DNA from: Lonicera japonica
Lineage: Eukaryota > Streptophyta > Magnoliopsida > Dipsacales > Caprifoliaceae
Direction: 5' to 3'
Length of the DNA: 64,000 bases
Assembly (NCBI GenBank): GCA_021464415.1
Contig: CM038466.1
Span: forward strand, 35,742,833-35,806,832
Both the position numbers and the translations under genes were made by a program. This document shows, one piece after another, positions 36,604 through 46,863 of this stretch. Each line of letters begins with the position of its first letter. The first letter of the stretch is position 1. Below the pieces are notes generated by a model, which was given only the letters and a program-made list of their open reading frames with translations, searched no databases and was not told the DNA's origin.

Positions 36604-37314
36604 TATATCCAGCCATTTGCTTTCTAATTTAACTAGGGTATACCCGTGTCATCTGGCACGGTAAAATAATAGAATAAAAAAGAGTAACATGCTCTAAATC
36701 TAAATAAACAAACATCATTAGTATATTTCGACAAACATCAACAAAAAATATAAAAATAATCCAACAATATATGGATTCTTAAATGTTACTCAATAATTTT
36801 TCTTGATTTTTGTGCATAATTTTACAGTCATGATGGATCTTGTTTAATTGATATTGATTAGTAGATTTTAAAAATTAAATTTTTATTTAATTTTTTATTT
36901 TTTATTTTAAGTTATTGCATTTTTAGTATAGACAAAATTATTAGTTTGTGAGTGTTTTGACTTTGATGTGACATCTTGATGTGTGTATAAAACTCATCAA
37001 AAGGTGTAGAACTAATGCATACCATAACATGTGTATTTTTAACCATTAGATCCCCATACTTTTTAAGACAAATTTGATATTTTATAATATAGATAATAAT
37101 GTTAGCTGATATCAATAGATCATTTGCCGATTTCTACTATTTCCCAAATCCAGGATATTTTTTTGTTTTAACTAAAAGAACTCAATTGTTGTGTTAATAA
37201 GCCTCAATATCTTATCTTTTCAAGTATTGGATTTCTAATAGAGTAGTAGTGCCGGCATCATTTGCTAGTTTTTATCATTTTGAAATTGAAAATCAGGATA
37301 TATATATATATTCT
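36604..37314. other. Intergenic, nothing recognised
   Basis: AT-rich DNA without long open frames, recognisable domains or clear repeats. Confidence 0.5.
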
Positions 37315-37830
37315 TAGGACAATTAAAAAAAAGGTCTTATTAGAGAAATATTTTCATACTAAAACCAATGAATAATTTTTTTTGTAAATAAAGGGCCTAT
37401 TTTTTATTTTATTAATAATATGACATGTGTTTTTTTTTTCATTATAAAATGATATCACAACCCTTAAAATAAACTAAAAAATACCAATATGCATTAAAAT
37501 ATGGATTGCGATATGAACTTTACAGTCCATATTTTACTGCAATGTGAACTTTGCAGTCCTTATTTTTAGTGCAAAGTTCATATTGCAGTCTATGTTTCAC
37601 TGCAATATTCATATTTTTTGTGCAAATTTCATAAAGAGGGGGTAATTTAGGTAATATATAACATGTTTTTATTAATTAAATGATATTTAAATTTATTCAA
37701 ATACCTTCATTTAAAATATAAAATAAAATATGCCTCTTACACTAATTACCAATTAAAAATAGGCCCTTCATTCAAAAAAATATTATTCATTGGAGTTTTG
37801 GTAAAAATCAATGTGTAGTAAGACATTCTA
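37315..37830. repeat. Foldback repeat with TGCAAAGTTCA motifs
   Basis: The left arm (AAGGTCTTATTAGAG...ACCAATGAATAATTTTTT) is matched, inverted, by the right arm ending near 37830 (AAAATATTATTCATTGGAG...AGACATT). The interior repeats CAATATGAACTTTGCAGTCC in both orientations. It resembles 121-880. Confidence 0.45.
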
Positions 37831-39178
37831 CCTAATTTCTAGTATATTCTTTTACGTTGACCCAAAAGAACTCAATTTCTTTTCGTTCTAGAATTGCTAC
37901 TCTAGAAACGTTTTTTCTCAGACTAAAAAAGACTTTATTGTTGTATTATTATACTTCATTATCTTATCTTTTTCGCCAATAACTTTATAACACAATGTGA
38001 GAATCCGCAAATGCGACCTCCCGGGTCTCGTCCCCGTTGGTGGTGGGGGTCCTGGGACGTCGGAACTGATTCCGTCGTTCCAGTTGCTGGAGCGTTTTCA
38101 TTTGATTCATATCAAGTGTCTCTACGTTCTATTTCTAGATGCAAGGGGGTTCATTCAGAGTCGCCAGTACGTTTTACGAGAAAACGGACAAAAAAGGTCG
38201 TGTAAGAGGAAAGGCTATAGACAAGCCTTTCTTTACACGTTTGTCTGCGAAACCGGGATTCTTATAGGGTTCGGAAACTATATTACGGTTTGGGAAGGTG
38301 TTAAGCACCCATTCCGCCCTTTCGGTCTCTAGTGGTCTTATATGTTTATTCTATGTTGAAAAACTTGGATGCTTTTACCGACAGTCTACTACTTTCTAAA
38401 TGAAGAAAAAACCCTAATTTGGGAAAACGGGGAAAGGGATGAAAACCTTTGTGTTCCGAGATCCGACGTTTTTGTATTTAAAAGATGTAAATGACAAATG
38501 ACAAAAACCTTTTATTTTTGAAAGAGTGTTCCGTATTATTTCCTCAGATAATGACGGTTTTCTCGAGTTGTGATTATTCTGAAAAAGGTTCGGATCTTTA
38601 TGTCGGGACTAATTCAATATGGAATTTGAACTCTTTGAGGAGAGTTTATCAGACACGTCGCAGTCTATGAAAAAGACAGGATATGTGGATTTTAATTCCT
38701 AGATAAGTCTTTATCGGTCCGGGGTTTTGAAAACACGGTTTATCCGGACGATAATGTACTTACTCTTCTAGTTTTAAAAGTAGTTTTATCAGGGCCTTTT
38801 GTTTTGAAAACGGTAGACTATTGGGAACTTGACAATAAGTTTATTCAAATAAAACGTGGACAGAATAACAGAAGTAAAACAAGTACACAGATATCTAATT
38901 TTAAATACTAGAAGGGACTTTCTTTACCTTCCCGACGAGAATAATAATAAGAAAGAAAATATAATACGGCAGAGGGATCTCTGGCGATAGTAATCTTCTC
39001 TTTCTTCAGATATTTCCGAGAAATCGATCCCAGAAACGGAACACGTCGAGTGTTAAAAATAGATTCGAGAATTCTTCAGAAATAAGATAATAGTAAAGAA
39101 ATGCTTGACAAAAATCAGATCTAAAGCCCCAAATTCTCGGATTCTAATTGCCTCCCTGAACCCTTGGGGGTGTTGGCC

Positions 39179-39186
39179 TATTTATA
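39179..39186 (-). promoter_or_regulatory. LTR TATA box (3' LTR copy)
   Basis: TATAAATA on the minus strand, 15 bp from the nearest palindrome. The matching box in the 5' LTR is at 55688-55681. Confidence 0.75.
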
Positions 39187-39201
39187 CTGCTCGGGAGAGA
39201 T

Positions 39202-39610
39202 TGTCGCGCGACATTTCCTTAAAAAAGGAGAATGTCGCGCGACATATCTGTTTGTCGCGCGACAATCGGCTGAAGTGATGGGTCCTGACACTGTGATGTG
39301 TCAGAAAGTGGTTGGTCGGGTGCAGAGAGGGATTGTCGCGCGACATAGTGGGTTTGTCGCGCGACAAGCGGCTGAAGTGATGGGTCCTGACACTGTGATG
39401 TGTCAGAAAGTGGTTGGTCGGGTGCAGAGAGGGATTGTCGCGCGACATAGTGGGTTTGTCGCGCGACAAGCGGCTGAAGTGATGGGTCCTGACACTGTGA
39501 TGTGTCAGAAAGTGGTTGGTCGGGTGCAGAGGGTTCGTCGCGCGACAAGACATGATTGTCGCGCGACATATCAGGGATTGTCGCGCGACAATGTGATATG
39601 TCGTGCGACA
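39202..39610. promoter_or_regulatory. Array of 11 TGTCGCGCGACA palindromes (3' LTR)
   Basis: Twelve-base palindromes start at 39202, 39233, 39253, 39334, 39355, 39436, 39457, 39536 (first base C), 39557, 39579 and 39599 (one C to T). Close pairs are 20-22 or 31 bp apart, near two or three helical turns; the 102-bp tandem unit gives the 81-bp gaps. They sit directly upstream of the TATA box in element sense. The same motif precedes both antisense genes. The binding protein is unknown. Confidence 0.85.
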
Positions 39611-39749
39611 ATCTCTCTAAAAAATATGTTTGTTGGCCAACAAACCCACCTAGTGTAGTACCGGGTCCTCGGGTGGGTCCTGGACCCAAAATAGTAGTTC
39701 TCGGAGGTCGTTAGGGTTCTTGCGGGGCTCACGGATCGGGGTGTCTACA

Positions 39750-39765
39750 GACCCTCTCGACTCAA
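39750..39765 (-). promoter_or_regulatory. Putative polypurine tract
   Basis: In element sense, GAGTCGAGAGGGTC directly abuts the 3' LTR. Purine content is moderate and the old copy has the similar GAGTCGAGATGGTC, so position supports plus-strand priming, but the tract is short. Confidence 0.45.
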
Positions 39766-39949
39766 GCTCCTTGCTTGCAAGGAATTGAGGCGACTGGAAG
39801 AGACCATGATCCATGGCTCCCGCATGAACTCTATCGGAGTGTTTATGCAAAAAGTGCTTGTGAGTGCCTCCGGAGAGTGCTTCGTGTTTGGTTTTGCCTC
39901 CGGAGAGGGCTTTTGTTACCTCGTTGCCTCTTTCGAGGGCTTTGACTTG

Positions 39950-40670
39950 CTCCACTTGCCTCAGATGGGAGGACTACCATTGATCTTTTTTGCGCCTCAG
40001 GTGGGAGGACTACCATTGCGCCTCAGATGGGAGGACTACCGTTTGTGCCTCTCTGGGAGGGCTTCGCCTCAGGTGGGAGGACTACCGTTTGTGCCTCTCT
40101 GGGAGGGCTTCGCCTCAGGTGGGAGGACTACCGTTGTGCCTTTCTGGGAGGGCTTCGCCTCAGGTGGGAGGACTACCATTGTGCCTCTCTGGGAGGGCTT
40201 CGCCTCAGGTGGGAGGACTACCGTTTGTGCCTCTCTGGGAGGGCTTCGCCTCAGGTGGGAGGACTACCGTTTGTGCCTCTCTGGGAGGGCTTCGCCTCAG
40301 GTGGGAGGACTACCGTTTGTGCCTCTCTGGGAGGGCTTCGCCTCAGGTGGGAGGACTACCGTTTGTGCCTCTCTGGGAGGGCTTCGCCTCAGGTGGGAGG
40401 ACTACCGTTGTGCCTTTCTGGGAGGGCTTCGCCTCAGGTGGGAGGACTACCATTGTGCCTCTCTGGGAGGGCTTCTAGACCTGAAAGAAGAAGGAAAAAA
40501 AATGCCTCTGGGAGGGCTTTCATGAGTAACTCTTGCCTCTGGAGAGGGCTTGTGATCTTGTGTATTGCCTCCGGAGAGGGCTTGTGTTTGTGAATTTGCC
40601 TCCGGAGAGGGCTTGTGTTTGTGCATTGCCTCCGGAGAGGGCTTGTGTTGGTGAATTGCCTCTCTTAGAC
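39950..40670. repeat. G-rich minisatellite before the 3' LTR
   Basis: About ten tandem 45-46 bp units contain CAGGTGGGAGGACTACC and GTGCCTCTCTGGGAGGGCTTC. A second array of about 30-bp units follows with GCCTCCGGAGAGGGCTTGTG (40515-40665). Open frames across it are repeat artefacts. The old element has a homologous but different-length array (16500-16870). Confidence 0.88.
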
Positions 40671-41476
40671 TGCTAGAGTGAGAGAGAGAGTAGATTTTTG
40701 CGAAGGTAAAAAGAGCTTCTCAGGGTCTATTCCGGATGTCCGTTTCCCCGTATCTTTCTGAACTTTACTCTCATGTTTTCCTCGGGTGAAGATGTTTCAC
40801 TCAGAAGGCAGTTTTCGGATTTCTTCGCTCTCCGTAGAGTGATGGTCCGAGGTTTTCCAAATCATCTCTTCTGTATCGTGCTGAAAAGAAAATTTGTTTG
40901 AAAGTTCAATCTCTGATCTTTATTCTTTTCTTAGTTTTCTCTTTTGGTGGGCCCACATCGTTTTCTGTTTTTTCGATGCCCTTATTTCTCCCTCTTTTGG
41001 GAAAGACTTTTCCTGGCCCTCTCTGTTTTTGACCAGGAGTCCTTTTGTCCCTTTGTTGTGATCAGGAGCCTTACTCACCCAAAACGAAGCCCTGAGCCGG
41101 TTTTGGCCTAGCTGTCACTTTTGGTGTGGCTCTCCCTGTCACTCTGCATTTCTGTTTCTCTCGCTCGCTCTGGGCGCTCATACGGGTTCTTTCTCTTTTC
41201 TACTTTTTCAATTTTTTTTTTCATTCCCGTTTTATCGTGGCATTCTGCCTTTTCTCATTATTTGATGGTCTCGGTCCTTCTGTGAGATCAGAGACTACTT
41301 TTAATCGCGGCATTCTGTTTTCGCATTTTTTCGGAGAGATGATTTGGAAGTTTTCTCTTTGAACTTTTTATCATGGGTGTGCGGTTTTTAGCAATTTTCC
41401 GAAAACTGCTTCTCCGAAGTGCCTCTGCAGAAGATAAAATGAGACAGAGGTCAAAAAATCAGGGAAGAGGGGGGAT
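40671..41476. other. Element spacer upstream of the PMD gene
   Basis: No coding sequence is recognised. About 40970-41090 is the segment shared with the old copy at 16037-16160. A pyrimidine-rich tract follows to 41400. Confidence 0.5.
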
Positions 41477-41560
41477 TGTCGCGCGACACTTCGGTGCCTG
41501 GCTCTTTGTCGCGCGACAATGTGGCCATTTGTCGCGCGACAAACTGACCCACTATATAAA
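41477..41560 (+). promoter_or_regulatory. Core promoter of the antisense PMD gene with three palindromes
   Basis: Perfect TGTCGCGCGACA copies at 41477, 41507 and 41530 are followed 11 bp later by TATATAAA (41553-41560). The start codon is at 41708, giving a leader of about 120 nt. Arrangement and motif are the same as in the LTR promoter. Confidence 0.8.
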
Positions 41561-41707
41561 CCCTTTGCTGAGCTCATTCCACCTCATTCTCTCCTTTCTC
41601 TTTCTCTCTCTAGCTCTCTTTTTCTCTCTTCTCTTCTCTCCCAAGCGCGGAAGCTCTGCCGTGTTTTTGACTTTTCCGACCTTTTCACATATATTCTACC
41701 TATATTG

Positions 41708-44700
41708 ATGGACCCTACTCATCTCGACCGATTGGAGGGTGACCAGGAGGAGGTCACCTTTACTGACGCTCAGGGCGTTCTTCGCTGCAGCCCTCATCAC
41801 GACGACTGGGCGGATTTGGACTGGTATGATGAGGATGGGATAGACCGCGGTCGGGCGGTGGTCTATCGGGATGCTATCCGAGCTGCTCCGGTCCCGGACG
41901 TCCCGTGGCTTTTGATGGAGCCCGTTTCTCACGAGATTCGTCGTCGATCTCTGGTATGTCTTCTTTCGTGCATTTATCTGTTCTGCTTCTTGTCATTTCC
42001 TGTATTCGTTTTAGATAGTGTTAGTATGCATGTCTGACTAGGAATAACGCCCGATTTTTAGCGAACACATACTTTTACCTGTGATACCTCTTAGTTTAGA
42101 AAAATACATAATGTACCCCCATAACTCTATAACTCTCATAATTACACCAAAGTACCCTCAGGTTTTGGAAAATTACATAATTTACCCTTATAACCCCTAT
42201 AACTCTCATAATTACACCAAAGTACCCTCAGGTTTTGGAAATTACATAATTTACCCTTATAACCCCTATAACTCTCATAATTACACCAAAGTACCCTCAG
42301 GTTTTTGGAAAATTACATAATTTACACCTATAGCCCTATAACTCTCATAATTACACCAAAGTACCCTCAGGTTTTGGAAATTACATAATTTACCCTTATA
42401 ACCCCATAACTCTCATAATTACACCAAAGTACCCTCAGGTTTTGGAAATTACATAATTTACCCTTATAACCCCATAACTCTCATAATTACACCAAAGTAC
42501 CCTCAGGTTTTGGAAATTTACCCTCATAACCCCATAACTCTCATAATTACACCAAAGTACCCTCAGGTTTTGGAAAATTACATAATTTACACCTATAGCC
42601 CTATAACTCTCATAATTACACCAAAGTACCCTCAGGTTTTAGAAAATTACATAATTTACACCTATAGCCCTATAACTCTCATAATTACACCAAAGTACCC
42701 TCATAACCCCATATTCGTTCCTTTGTCTGCAGTGGGTTGGCCGCGGTTGGGGTTCCCCCAACACTATATCTTCGGAGTGGCGACGGGCACCGGCCCCTAT
42801 CCAGGAGTTGATTCTTGCGACTCCTTTTGGCTCCCTCTTCGACGCCCTCCCGGAGCGGGTTTCTAGGGCGACAGTTTTGGTGTCGGCATTGGCTTGCCAC
42901 TGGTGGGATACTACTCATACTTTTCACTGGAGCTGGGGTGAGATGACGATGACACCCCTTGATCTTTTTGCTCTGACCGGGATTCCTTCAGGGGGGGTCC
43001 CTATTCAGATCGACGTTCCCCTGCGTCTGACAGCCGAGGGCATTGTTAGTTCATTAGGATGGTTCCCGGAGCGGCGGAGTTCTGGTGACACGATTCCTCG
43101 GGGCGTCTTGGTTACGCGTTTAGCCACAGAGAGGGCTCGGCTAGTCGCTTCAGGGGTTCCTATGACCCGTCAGGAGGCGCGTCAGTATGCCCGCGTCCTC
43201 CTTCTACTGACACTTCATGATCTATTCGAGGCTCGTGGTGGGGACACGGCTCATCTTTGGTGGTTGCCCTATCTTCGGGACTTTAGCCTCCTGTTTGACT
43301 ACGACTGGGGAGGCTTCATTCTTGCAGTCCTTTACGATGCCATGGACCAGGTCTCTCGTCATTTAGCCCTGAACCTCAAGGGCTTTTCTTTGCTGTGGGA
43401 GGTACATTTTTTAGTCTTTCTGTCTTTGCTTCAGTTCTTTGCTCATTACTTGTTGATCATTGCTGATTTCTTCTATCTTTCCTTTTCAGAGCTGGTTTGT
43501 AGCTTATACCCGTCTGGGTCGCGCCCAGGTGGATCTCCTCGTTGAGAACGAGGACCAGTTCCCTTTTCTCCGTCGATTCATCGCGGGGAACTATAGGGCT
43601 CCCTATGTATACCGGACTCGGGAGACCGGAGCTGCTGCTGTTCATGATCTGATGAGGGAGCCGAAGGGGACTCGGGGACGGGTCTTCTATGAGAGGTATC
43701 GGGCATTGGGGGGTGATCCTCATTACATACGGGGACAGACCCATTTAGCTAGGGTGGTTCCGGGTCATCTGCCACCTGTCCCCGATCAGAGGGACAACAT
43801 TCCGGATTCTGAGGATGAGGATCCTGAGGGAGAGAGGGATGTTCCTGCTGCGGCTGAGGGCGGTGGTCGGCCAGAGGGCGAGGGAGGTGATGCGACAGCC
43901 GTTCCGGAGCCGTCACCTCAGGCGACACCTGCGGGGGAGCAGCGTGCTGAGGGCTTCGAGTTTCCCACCGGCCCTTCCGCGTCTCCGGGGGGCCTTTTTG
44001 CTGCTGCTGAGGCTGCTGAGGGGAGAGCGGGATTTTCTGAGAGGTCCTGGGAGCCCGCGGACCTTGGGGCAGATTTTGATCAGTTTGGGCGGACTCCTCC
44101 CGCGGCGGCGACTACTCCTTCTAGTGGGGTACCTCCTTTGGGGGCGACGGCCATGGTGGATCCTCCGGGGGTCCGAACATATGCTACGTTGACTCCTCTA
44201 CCGGCGACTGTCATGGGGCCTCCCGCCCGATCTCCGGGCTTTGGCGGCTCATCCTCTCGTCCACCCTTGTTCCCCATTCGTGAGGAGGGAGGGTCTTCTT
44301 CTGCAGCTGCTCCTGCGGGGTCATCTATTTCGTGGGTAGATCTACCTCCACTCCCCAGAAATATTTCTTATGTCGGCGCGGGCCTATGTCGATATTCTGT
44401 CCCGGAGTATCCTCTTCCCGAGGATACTTTTGATTTCTTGGGTGGTCGCTCTGATGATGAGGTATCTTCTTCAACTTCTCCTGATACTTTCCTGTTTATA
44501 TCTATTTATTTTGACTGTGCTGACTCTCCTCTTATCTTATGTCTTTTCACAGAGAGTGGGTGTACGGGTGGCAGACCTACGGGCCTGGTATTCCCAGTAT
44601 TTCTACAGCTGGAACCTGCTCCAGTACGTCGGTCGAGACCCTCCAGCATACATGCGCGACTATCAGAGGGCTATCGACGTCTCCTTACGGCCGGACGACC

Positions 44701-44921
44701 CCCTGACTTCCTCCCATGCCCGGACGGATTCTCGGAGGAGCAGTAGTCGGACTTCCAGGCGTTCCCGATCGTCGGTGATCCGTCCTACGGCACCGGTCCA
44801 GTCCACGGGGCCTTCTCAGGCGGCAGTTCCTTCTGTTCCCGGCGTCCCAGTTGTTGATCTTACCCCCGAGGAGGGCTCGGGAGATAGTGTGAGCGTGTCA
44901 AAACGCGCCCGAGTAGATTAG
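41708..44921 (+). CDS. Antisense plant mobile domain (PMD) protein, 4 exons, 751 aa
   Basis: Exons 41708-41953, 42733-43401, 43490-44461 and 44553-44921. All introns are GT-AG and phase 0, and every exon is open, so the gene looks intact. Residues about 83-330 match the plant mobile domain: a FHWSWGEMTMTPLDLFALTG block, then a WWLPYLRDFSLLFDYDWGG block and GFSLLWE...SWFVAYTR across the exon 2/3 joint. Residues about 400-630 are acidic and then Gly/Ser/Pro/Ala-rich and look disordered. The C-terminus has an Arg/Ser-rich stretch and ends SKRARVD, a possible nuclear signal. PMD proteins such as MAIN/MAIL1 are nuclear factors linked to silencing and genome stability, and PMD ORFs are known in Tat elements and MULEs. 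Function here is unknown; a role in countering or using host silencing is only an inference. It runs opposite to gag-pol. Confidence 0.85.
42090..42713 (+). repeat. Intron 1 minisatellite of the PMD gene
   Basis: About nine tandem units of 60-70 bp share CATAATTACACCAAAGTACC and CTCAGGTTTTGGAAATTACA. They fill almost all of the 779-bp first intron, between donor 41954 and acceptor 42732. Units differ mainly by small indels. Confidence 0.88.
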
Positions 44922-45233
44922 TTTTCCCTTTCTGCACTAAGTCGTTAGTTTTGGACAGATGTGCTTAGACAGATATTTAAAAACTGTTCTTTTATTGGTT
45001 TTATAAAATATCTTTATCTGTGTTTGATTATACTTTTATTCTGTCTGTGCAAGATATATACACATATATATATAAGAGTCGGTAATTTAAAAGTCATACC
45101 TTGTAGTGTAGTGATACTTATGTTTCCTGCAAAAAAGAACAAAGTGAGAACAGAAAGGCATCCAGAAGTGATTCTTTTGGCAAAAATGACCATTATGTAT
45201 AAGGAAACAAGTAGGGTGCCCCCCAGATGGGTT
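44922..45233. other. Spacer between the two antisense genes
   Basis: AT-rich DNA with a short TATATA run near 45060; it probably holds the 3' end of the PMD transcript. No coding sequence is visible. Confidence 0.5.
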
Positions 45234-45343
45234 TGTCGCGCGACAATCCCTCCTGGTCATGGGTTTGTCGCGCGACACTTCCCCCTGAAAATGGGTTTGT
45301 CGCGCGACAAACAGGTACAGGACCCTCTTTTTTGCTATAAATA
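45234..45343 (+). promoter_or_regulatory. Core promoter of the second antisense gene with three palindromes
   Basis: Perfect TGTCGCGCGACA copies at 45234, 45266 and 45298, exactly 32 bp apart, are followed 26 bp later by TATAAATA (45336-45343). The start codon at 45380 leaves a very short leader. Confidence 0.8.
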
Positions 45344-45379
45344 CACCCATCTTCCTTCCTTCATCCACGCCTCTCCAAA

Positions 45380-46636
45380 ATGTCTTCCTACCGTACCAAC
45401 TCTGATTTTTCTTATGTTAAAGCTCGAGATGCTCTGATATCTTCTGAAAATGGTTTGAACTTTGGTGCATTCAGTCCTTTGGCGGGCTGGTGCCATCGTC
45501 CTGTAGATTTCTCCTTTCTTTTAGGTGCCTTGTATTTCTGGAGTCCTGCGGACCATCTCTTCCGTTTTGGACTAGATGAGCTCTGCCCAACCTATGAGGA
45601 GTTCTCCTGGCTGTTACGTTCTGACGTTCGTCTCCCGATGGCAGTTCCTATAGAAGGAATCGGTCCCCGCGACATGCTAATTGCTCTGTTAGCCATTCCC
45701 CAAGCGGCCTGCGATGGTTTCATTGTCGACGGTCTCCTTGACCTCCACAAAATGGTGAGGTTCTTTCATCGTTATGAAGATAGGGCCTCTTACGGCGTGG
45801 GGCGTACTGCAGCGGCCCTGATTTGCCTGGTTTCTGATATGCTGCTGGTGACAGGTTCTTCCCGTGTTGATCCGACTATCTTGAGTCTGATTTACCAGGC
45901 TAGAAATGGGGAGTCTATAGTGCCGATCATTCTTGCAGAGACCTTGAATGGTCTTGATGATGTTCAACGGGGGGCCTCGCCCTTCTTCCGGGGGAGCCCG
46001 CGTCTGCTATACATGTGGCTGCTAGAGCGCTTTCGATCGGTGGGTTTCAGCGGAGTTCGGCTCGACAATCCGACTCATTTCTTCCATCGGCCTCTCTTTG
46101 GTGCTTTGACCATGTCTTCCTCTGATTGGACGGTGTGGTTTTCGGAGAACTTTCGGGCTATCCGGTGGAACATTCCTTGGTGGAAGCTGAGGGCGATGGT
46201 ACTTAGTACTGGGGGTCAGAACTACGTTCGGCTCCGCGGGCTCTGGTTTACTTCCTTTTACCTCCCTGGGCGTCTTCTTCGGCAGTTTAACATTCCTCAG
46301 GAGGTTCCCCTTGGTCTGAACAACTTCTCTTCTGAGTCTAAATTTGTGACCCCACATGTTTCTTTATTGGTAGAGAGGATGTGGCGTGCTCGACTGACTC
46401 GTTAGTTTAACTATGCCCGTTTTGGTATTTCCAGGCCCCTCCGGGCTGACATTATCCGCTATTGCTGGCAATCTCTAGAAGGAGAGCTGATTGATGACCC
46501 CTTTCAAATGGAGTGGTTCCGATTCATGGATTCTGAGCCTACAGAGGATGGCATTGTCTTTGCGTACCAGATTTTGGATGAGGCTCGAATTGATTTGGCC
46601 GCTGAGGACCCAGTGTGGCCAACCCCTAGGGATTAG
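45380..46636 (+). CDS. Second antisense gene, DUF7745-like, with in-frame UAG
   Basis: The frame starts at ATG 45380 just after the TATA promoter. It is open for 341 codons to a TAG at 46403-46405 and then continues in the same frame for 76 codons to TAG at 46634-46636, with composition unchanged (YARFGISRPLRADIIRYCW just after the first stop). The pattern (FWSPADHLFRFG...CPTYEEFSWLL near residues 52-75, an ILAETLNGL block, WLLERFR, and a Trp-rich LRGLWFTSFYLPGRLLRQF block) resembles the plant DUF7745 family, often found beside retrotransposons. Function is unknown. The first stop may be a nonsense mutation, read-through, or an error. A 34-bp GT-AG interval covering it is too short for a plant intron. 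Its 3' end faces the integrase end 227 bp away. Confidence 0.7.
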
Positions 46637-46863
46637 TTTCTTCTTTGTATGCTGTACTTCCTTTGTAACTCTCGGTGTTCTGAACCACCTCTTTAATAAT
46701 ATATGAAGGGACTTTTTATGAGAAATAAATTTCTTTACAAAGCTTTAAACCGGGCCTGAAGTCACTTCTCAGGTTGCCTACGTTCCCCCCTTTTTGATTT
46801 TTTCCAGAAAATACAATATTCGAGTTGGGGCTCAGGTTTACGTAGTTCTTATACATGTCGTGC

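Larger units (their letters stand above)
37996..39749 (-). repeat. 3' LTR of the young element
   Basis: 1754 bp, TG...CA. In element sense it starts TGTAGACACCCC at 39749. It holds 11 palindromes (39202-39610), a TATA box at 39186-39179, then the presumed transcript start and R/U5. Three direct 102-bp units (about 39253-39558) form a nested tandem repeat, each carrying two palindromes. Confidence 0.96.

Noticed and set aside
39202..39610. Possible CRISPR-like array of regularly spaced short repeats
   Set aside because: The repeats are 12-bp perfect palindromes inside an LTR, and spacers are themselves tandem copies. The genome is a plant; no cas genes exist here.
39164..39658. Long open frames on both strands through the LTR palindrome array
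   Set aside because: The palindrome and the 102-bp tandem units read open in several frames on both strands, giving repeated VARQ/SRDN peptides. This is repeat structure, not a gene.
39785..40593. Three overlapping + strand frames of 160-250 codons
   Set aside because: They are produced by the 45-46 bp minisatellite, whose unit length shifts frame, so the same repeat peptide appears in all frames. No start context or domain is present.
43815..44192. Alternative 125-codon frame inside PMD exon 3
   Set aside because: It is an Arg/Leu-rich shift of the GC-rich acidic/Gly-Ser-Pro region. The main frame is supported by splice phases and by the upstream domain.
46401..46434. GT-AG interval spanning the in-frame UAG as a possible intron
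   Set aside because: At 34 bp it is far shorter than plant introns, and removing it would shift the reading frame.
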